From contig NZ_QSNG01000001.1 of NCBI RefSeq assembly GCF_003416765.1, positions 398,742 to 462,741 of the forward strand: DNA of 64,000 nucleotides. Reading direction: 5' to 3'. Position 1 is the stretch's first letter. Every line of letters begins with the position of its first letter. The notes under the pieces were generated by a model. It saw only the letters and a program-made list of their open reading frames with translations, was not told the origin of the DNA and did not search any database. This document shows positions 61,342-64,000 of this stretch, piece by piece. The translations under genes were made by a program, and so were the position numbers. The stretch comes from Paratractidigestivibacter faecalis. Its GTDB lineage: Bacteria > Actinomycetota > Coriobacteriia > Coriobacteriales > Atopobiaceae.

Positions 61342-62256
61342 ATGCGCGTCGTTTTCATGGGCACGCCGGACTTTGCCGTGGCGTCCCTTTCTGCCGTGGC
61401 CGCCGTCCACGAGGTGGCGCTCGTCGTCACGCGCCCGGACGCCGTCCGTGGCCGCGGAAGCGAGCTTCTGCCCTCGCCGGTGAAGGCCCGCGCCCTCGAG
61501 CTGGGCATTCCTGTGCTCGAGACCAAGCGCATGACTCCGGAGGCCATCGAGGCCGTGCGCCAGGCGGCCCCCGACGTCATCTGCGTGGTGGCCTTTGGCT
61601 GCATCCTGCCCGACGAGGTGCTCGAGGTGGCCCCGCTGGGCGCCGTCAACGTCCACGCCTCGCTGCTGCCGCGCTGGCGCGGCGCCGCCCCCATCCAGCG
61701 CTCCATCCTGGAGGGGGACGAGCGCACGGGCGTCTCCATCATGCGTGTGGCCCACGAGCTTGACGCTGGCGCCTGGTGCCGCCAGGCCAGCGTCCAGATT
61801 GGCGAGAAGGACGCGGCCACGCTCACGGCCGAGCTCGCGCAGCTGGGCGCCGAGGAGCTGGTGGATGCCCTGCCGGAGCTCGCGGCCCACGAGGAGACCT
61901 GGCACGAGCAGGACGAGTCCCAGGTCTCCTTTGCCGCCAAGATCAAGAAGGCCGAGATGCGCCTTGACCCGGCAGACCCCGCCTCCGCCAACGCCCGCCG
62001 CGTGCAGGCCGCCGGCGACACCGCGCCGGCCCGCACCGCCGTCGCCGGCCGAGGCGTGCGTGTCATGGCGGCCCGCGTGTCGGCAGACCTCCTTGCGCCC
62101 CGGGGCGGCGTCGTTGTGGAGCACGGCCGCGTGGGCCTGGGCTGCTCTAACGGCACGCTCGAGCTGCTGCGCGTGAAGCCGGACGGCAAGCGCGAGATGG
62201 AGGCCTCCGCCTGGGCCGCCGGCCTTCGCGGCGAGCTCTCTTGGGAGCGCATCTAG
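61342..62256 (+). CDS. fmt: Methionyl-tRNA formyltransferase
   Basis: 304 residues. Formylates initiator Met-tRNA with 10-formyl-THF. MRVVFMGTPDFAVASL at the N-terminus, the VVAFGCILPDEVL catalytic-site strand, NVHASLLPRWRGAAPIQRSILEG (catalytic Asn/His) and a C-terminal OB domain are all seen. GGGGAGAGG precedes the ATG. Its stop overlaps the rsmB GTG start by one base. Confidence 0.97.
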   Translation: MRVVFMGTPDFAVASLSAVAAVHEVALVVTRPDAVRGRGSELLPSPVKARALELGIPVLETKRMTPEAIEAVRQAAPDVICVVAFGCILPDEVLEVAPLGAVNVHASLLPRWRGAAPIQRSILEGDERTGVSIMRVAHELDAGAWCRQASVQIGEKDAATLTAELAQLGAEELVDALPELAAHEETWHEQDESQVSFAAKIKKAEMRLDPADPASANARRVQAAGDTAPARTAVAGRGVRVMAARVSADLLAPRGGVVVEHGRVGLGCSNGTLELLRVKPDGKREMEASAWAAGLRGELSWERI

Positions 62257-63581
62257 TGGCTGGCCAGGCCGGGCTGGCGCCCGCGCGCAGGGTGGCCCTC
62301 GGCGTGACGTCCGAGCGCCGCCGCCGGGACGCCCGTGCCCGTGACCTCTTGCGCGCCTACGCCGCCATGGGCGCCCTCGACGAGCGCGACCGCGCCCTGG
62401 CGAGCCGCCTGGTGCTGGGAAGCGTGGCCGCCGAGGGCGAGCTTGACCGCGTCATAGACTCCCACCTGCGCCGGGGCGCCAAGCTGGAGCCCCGCGTGAG
62501 GGACGCGCTGCGCCTCGCCGTCTTCGAGGTGCTCTACCTGGACACCCCGGACTCCGTTGCTGCGAGCCAGGGCGTCGAGCTCGTCCGTACGGTGGCCCCG
62601 CGCGCGGCGGGCCTGGCAAACGCCGTCCTGCGCCGCGTGGCCGGCGAGGACGTCGCCCGCCTGGCCGCCAGCCGCGAGGCCCTGGCTCGCGGGCGCTTCT
62701 CGGTGTACGACATGGCCCACGTGGGCGGGCTTCCCATCTGGCTCTGCGAGGCCGCGCTGGGCGCCCTTGGGCGCGAGGGTGCCGCCTCCTATGCCGAGGA
62801 CGCGCTCGCGCCCGCGCTGCCCACCGTGGCGGCAAACCGCTGCAGACACAGCGAGGCCGAGGCCGTCTCGCTGCTTAGGGAGGCCGGCTGCGACCCGGCT
62901 GCCGGCGTGCTGCCGGGAAGCATCCTGCTCGGCCGCATGGCGCGGCTCGCCCCCTCGGGCCTGGTTGACGCCGTGGACGTGCTCCCGTGCGACTACGCCG
63001 CCCAGGAGGTGGCGCTTCTCGCCAGGCCCCGCCCGGGCTCCCGCGTGCTAGAGGTGGGGCAGGGCCGCGGCACCAAGACGGTGCTGCTGGAGTCCGTTGC
63101 CTGCGCCGCCGGCGGGCCGTGCGAGGTCACGGCCGTTGAGGTGGACGCCGCAAAGTCCGCTGCCGCCGCAAGGCGCATGGAGAAGGCCGGCTTGGCCGAG
63201 CACGTGAGGTGCGTGGCCGACGACGGGCGCGCCCTCGATGCCCTTGGCGATGACCTCTTTGACCTGGTCTTTGTTGACGCACCCTGCACGGGCACGGGCA
63301 CGCTCTCGCGCCACCCCGAGATTGCGTGGTCGCTGGCCGATTCCTCAGTGGCGGGCCTTTCTCGCCTGCAGCTCGAGATGCTGACGGCGGCGTCGGCCCA
63401 CGCGCGCCGTGGCGGGCGGCTGGTCTACTCCACCTGCTCCATCCTCGCCGAGGAGAACGAGCGCCTGGTGGAGGCCTTCCTCTCTAGCCCGTCGGGCGCC
63501 CGCTACGAGCTCGTGGGCACGCATCGCACCGCCATCCCCGGCGCCGACCGCCACTTCTGCGCCACCTTCCGCCGCCGCTAG
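62256..63581 (+). CDS. rsmB: 16S rRNA (cytosine-5)-methyltransferase RsmB
   Basis: 441 residues. N-terminal NusB-like RNA-binding domain (to about 130), then a SAM-dependent domain with LEVGQGRGTKTVLL. The two catalytic Cys lie in VDAPCTGTGTLSRHP and VYSTCSILAEENE, as in RsmB/NOP2 m5C methyltransferases. The GTG at 62256 overlaps the fmt stop (TAGTG), with GGGAGC upstream. Target C967 is inferred from the family. Confidence 0.95.
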   Translation: MAGQAGLAPARRVALGVTSERRRRDARARDLLRAYAAMGALDERDRALASRLVLGSVAAEGELDRVIDSHLRRGAKLEPRVRDALRLAVFEVLYLDTPDSVAASQGVELVRTVAPRAAGLANAVLRRVAGEDVARLAASREALARGRFSVYDMAHVGGLPIWLCEAALGALGREGAASYAEDALAPALPTVAANRCRHSEAEAVSLLREAGCDPAAGVLPGSILLGRMARLAPSGLVDAVDVLPCDYAAQEVALLARPRPGSRVLEVGQGRGTKTVLLESVACAAGGPCEVTAVEVDAAKSAAAARRMEKAGLAEHVRCVADDGRALDALGDDLFDLVFVDAPCTGTGTLSRHPEIAWSLADSSVAGLSRLQLEMLTAASAHARRGGRLVYSTCSILAEENERLVEAFLSSPSGARYELVGTHRTAIPGADRHFCATFRRR

Positions 63582-63608
63582 GCGCCACCTCTGCCCCTGC
63601 CGTCCCGC

Positions 63609-63667
63609 GCTTTGCATGTGAACCTGGTCGCTGCCATGGCGCCCACCGACCACATTCGCATGCAAGC
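63609..63667. repeat. Imperfect long inverted repeat after rsmB
   Basis: GCTTTGCATGTGAACCTGG on the left and CCACATTCGCATGCAAGC on the right pair with several mismatches. It lies 28 bases after the rsmB stop. Possible 3' hairpin. Confidence 0.45.
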
Positions 63668-63698
63668 TGCGGGCACTTCTCGTCTTGCAAATAATACG

Positions 63699-63744
63699 AA
63701 GTCGGACTAAACTGTCCCGTGCTTTGTCCGAAATCGGATTAAGT
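63699..63744 (+). promoter_or_regulatory. Operator-like repeats upstream of the MarR gene
   Basis: AAGTCGGACTAA (63699-63710) and AAATCGGATTAA (63731-63742) are direct repeats 32 bases apart. The second overlaps a perfect inverted repeat TCCGA-AA-TCGGA (63727-63738). An AATAAT sequence at about 63689-63694 could be a -10. This fits autoregulation by the MarR protein. Confidence 0.5.
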
Positions 63745-63758
63745 TAGCGAGGTCAAAC

Positions 63759-64000
63759 ATGGCGAGAAACACGCAGGACTCCCTGCGCGAGCAGTCGCGC
63801 CAGATGGACTGCCTCTACAACGAGACCGACCGCCTCTACAACGGCTTTGCCCGCAGCTGCGGGCTCTCCGAGTGCGCGTACTGGGTCATGTACGAGATCG
63901 AGGTCTCCTCGGGCTCCGCCTCCCTGCGGGGCATGGCCGAGGCCTTCTCACTCAGCAAGCAGACGCTGAGCTCGGCCGTCAAGTTGCTGGAGGCCAAGGG
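63759..64000 (+). CDS. MarR-family transcriptional regulator, cut by the window end
   Basis: 80 residues are visible. The protein starts MARNTQDSLREQSRQMDCLY, followed by helices and a winged-HTH section (SLRGMAEAFSLSKQTLSSAVKLLEAKG) typical of the MarR DNA-recognition helix. AGCGAGG precedes the ATG. The C-terminal wing and dimer helices lie outside the window. Probably a ligand-responsive repressor of its own operon; downstream genes (often an exporter) are not seen. Confidence 0.85.
   Translation, partial: MARNTQDSLREQSRQMDCLYNETDRLYNGFARSCGLSECAYWVMYEIEVSSGSASLRGMAEAFSLSKQTLSSAVKLLEAK

Noticed and set aside
1-64000. tRNA or rRNA genes
   Set aside because: No GGTTCGAATC-type T-arm with a fitting cloverleaf, and no rRNA-like segment, was seen. 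A tRNAscan run would settle it.

Overview
The window is a high-G+C bacterial chromosome segment with tightly packed genes, codons that strongly prefer G or C at the third position, and frequent GTG/TTG starts. The protein set points to an anaerobic actinobacterium of the class Coriobacteriia, perhaps an Olsenella/Atopobiaceae-like gut or rumen organism: a type III glutamine synthetase, a four-repeat S1 protein, an FprA flavodiiron protein, a ferredoxin-type aldo/keto reductase and fermentative CoA chemistry. This placement is inferred from protein content only. I saw no rRNA, tRNA, CRISPR array, intact insertion sequence or prophage.

Layout. 0-5 kb: glnN, a small metal-binding membrane protein, a HAD hydrolase and rpsA. 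5-14 kb: a peptide-use block, with a complete dipeptide/oligopeptide ABC importer (dppABCDF order), then peptidase T and an M42 aminopeptidase. 14-19 kb: a zinc-ribbon membrane protein, a nitroreductase, cstA behind a long structured leader that ends in a terminator, a YgjP-type metallopeptidase and an unknown protein. 19-25 kb: a large fused ABC ATPase/FtsX permease, then on the minus strand a divergent PfkB-fold protein, an AEC transporter and a PH-like membrane protein. 25.6-37 kb: ten plus-strand genes bracketed by the parts of one fructose-family PTS (EIIB and EIIC first, EIIA last). Between them lie a class II aldolase, glycerate kinase, an AMP-forming acyl-CoA ligase, a CoA-transferase, 3-hydroxyacyl-CoA dehydrogenase, thiolase and an iron alcohol dehydrogenase. 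38-42.7 kb: argCJBD behind an ArgR-like palindrome. 42.8-54.5 kb: FprA, an MFS exporter, a zinc phospholipase-like protein, an orphan Vsr endonuclease, phosphatases, an SGNH-GNAT fusion, dGTPase and a BrnT/BrnA toxin-antitoxin pair. 54.7-64 kb: a MerR regulator, the aldo/keto reductase, map, a TSUP transporter, then priA-def-fmt-rsmB and the start of a MarR regulator cut by the window edge.

How the genes fit together. The importer and peptidases would bring in and break down peptides. The PTS-aldolase-glycerate kinase block looks like uptake of a ketose-type substrate, its cleavage to two C3 units, and disposal of carbon and reductant through acetoacetyl-CoA and 3-hydroxybutyryl-CoA. No crotonase or acyl-CoA dehydrogenase is present locally, so 3-hydroxybutyrate is a more natural end product than butyrate.

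The most unusual non-coding signal is a family of four long hairpins (near 11.2, 22.3, 22.6 and 35.0 kb). Each starts 12-17 bases after a stop codon and has the same orientation relative to the gene it follows. They share two short conserved motifs around an inner stem, while both inner and outer stems change sequence but keep pairing. A second family, of GGGACAGTCCC-centred palindromes, has at least eight copies, and the octamer TTCTCGCC is repeated in many intergenic gaps.
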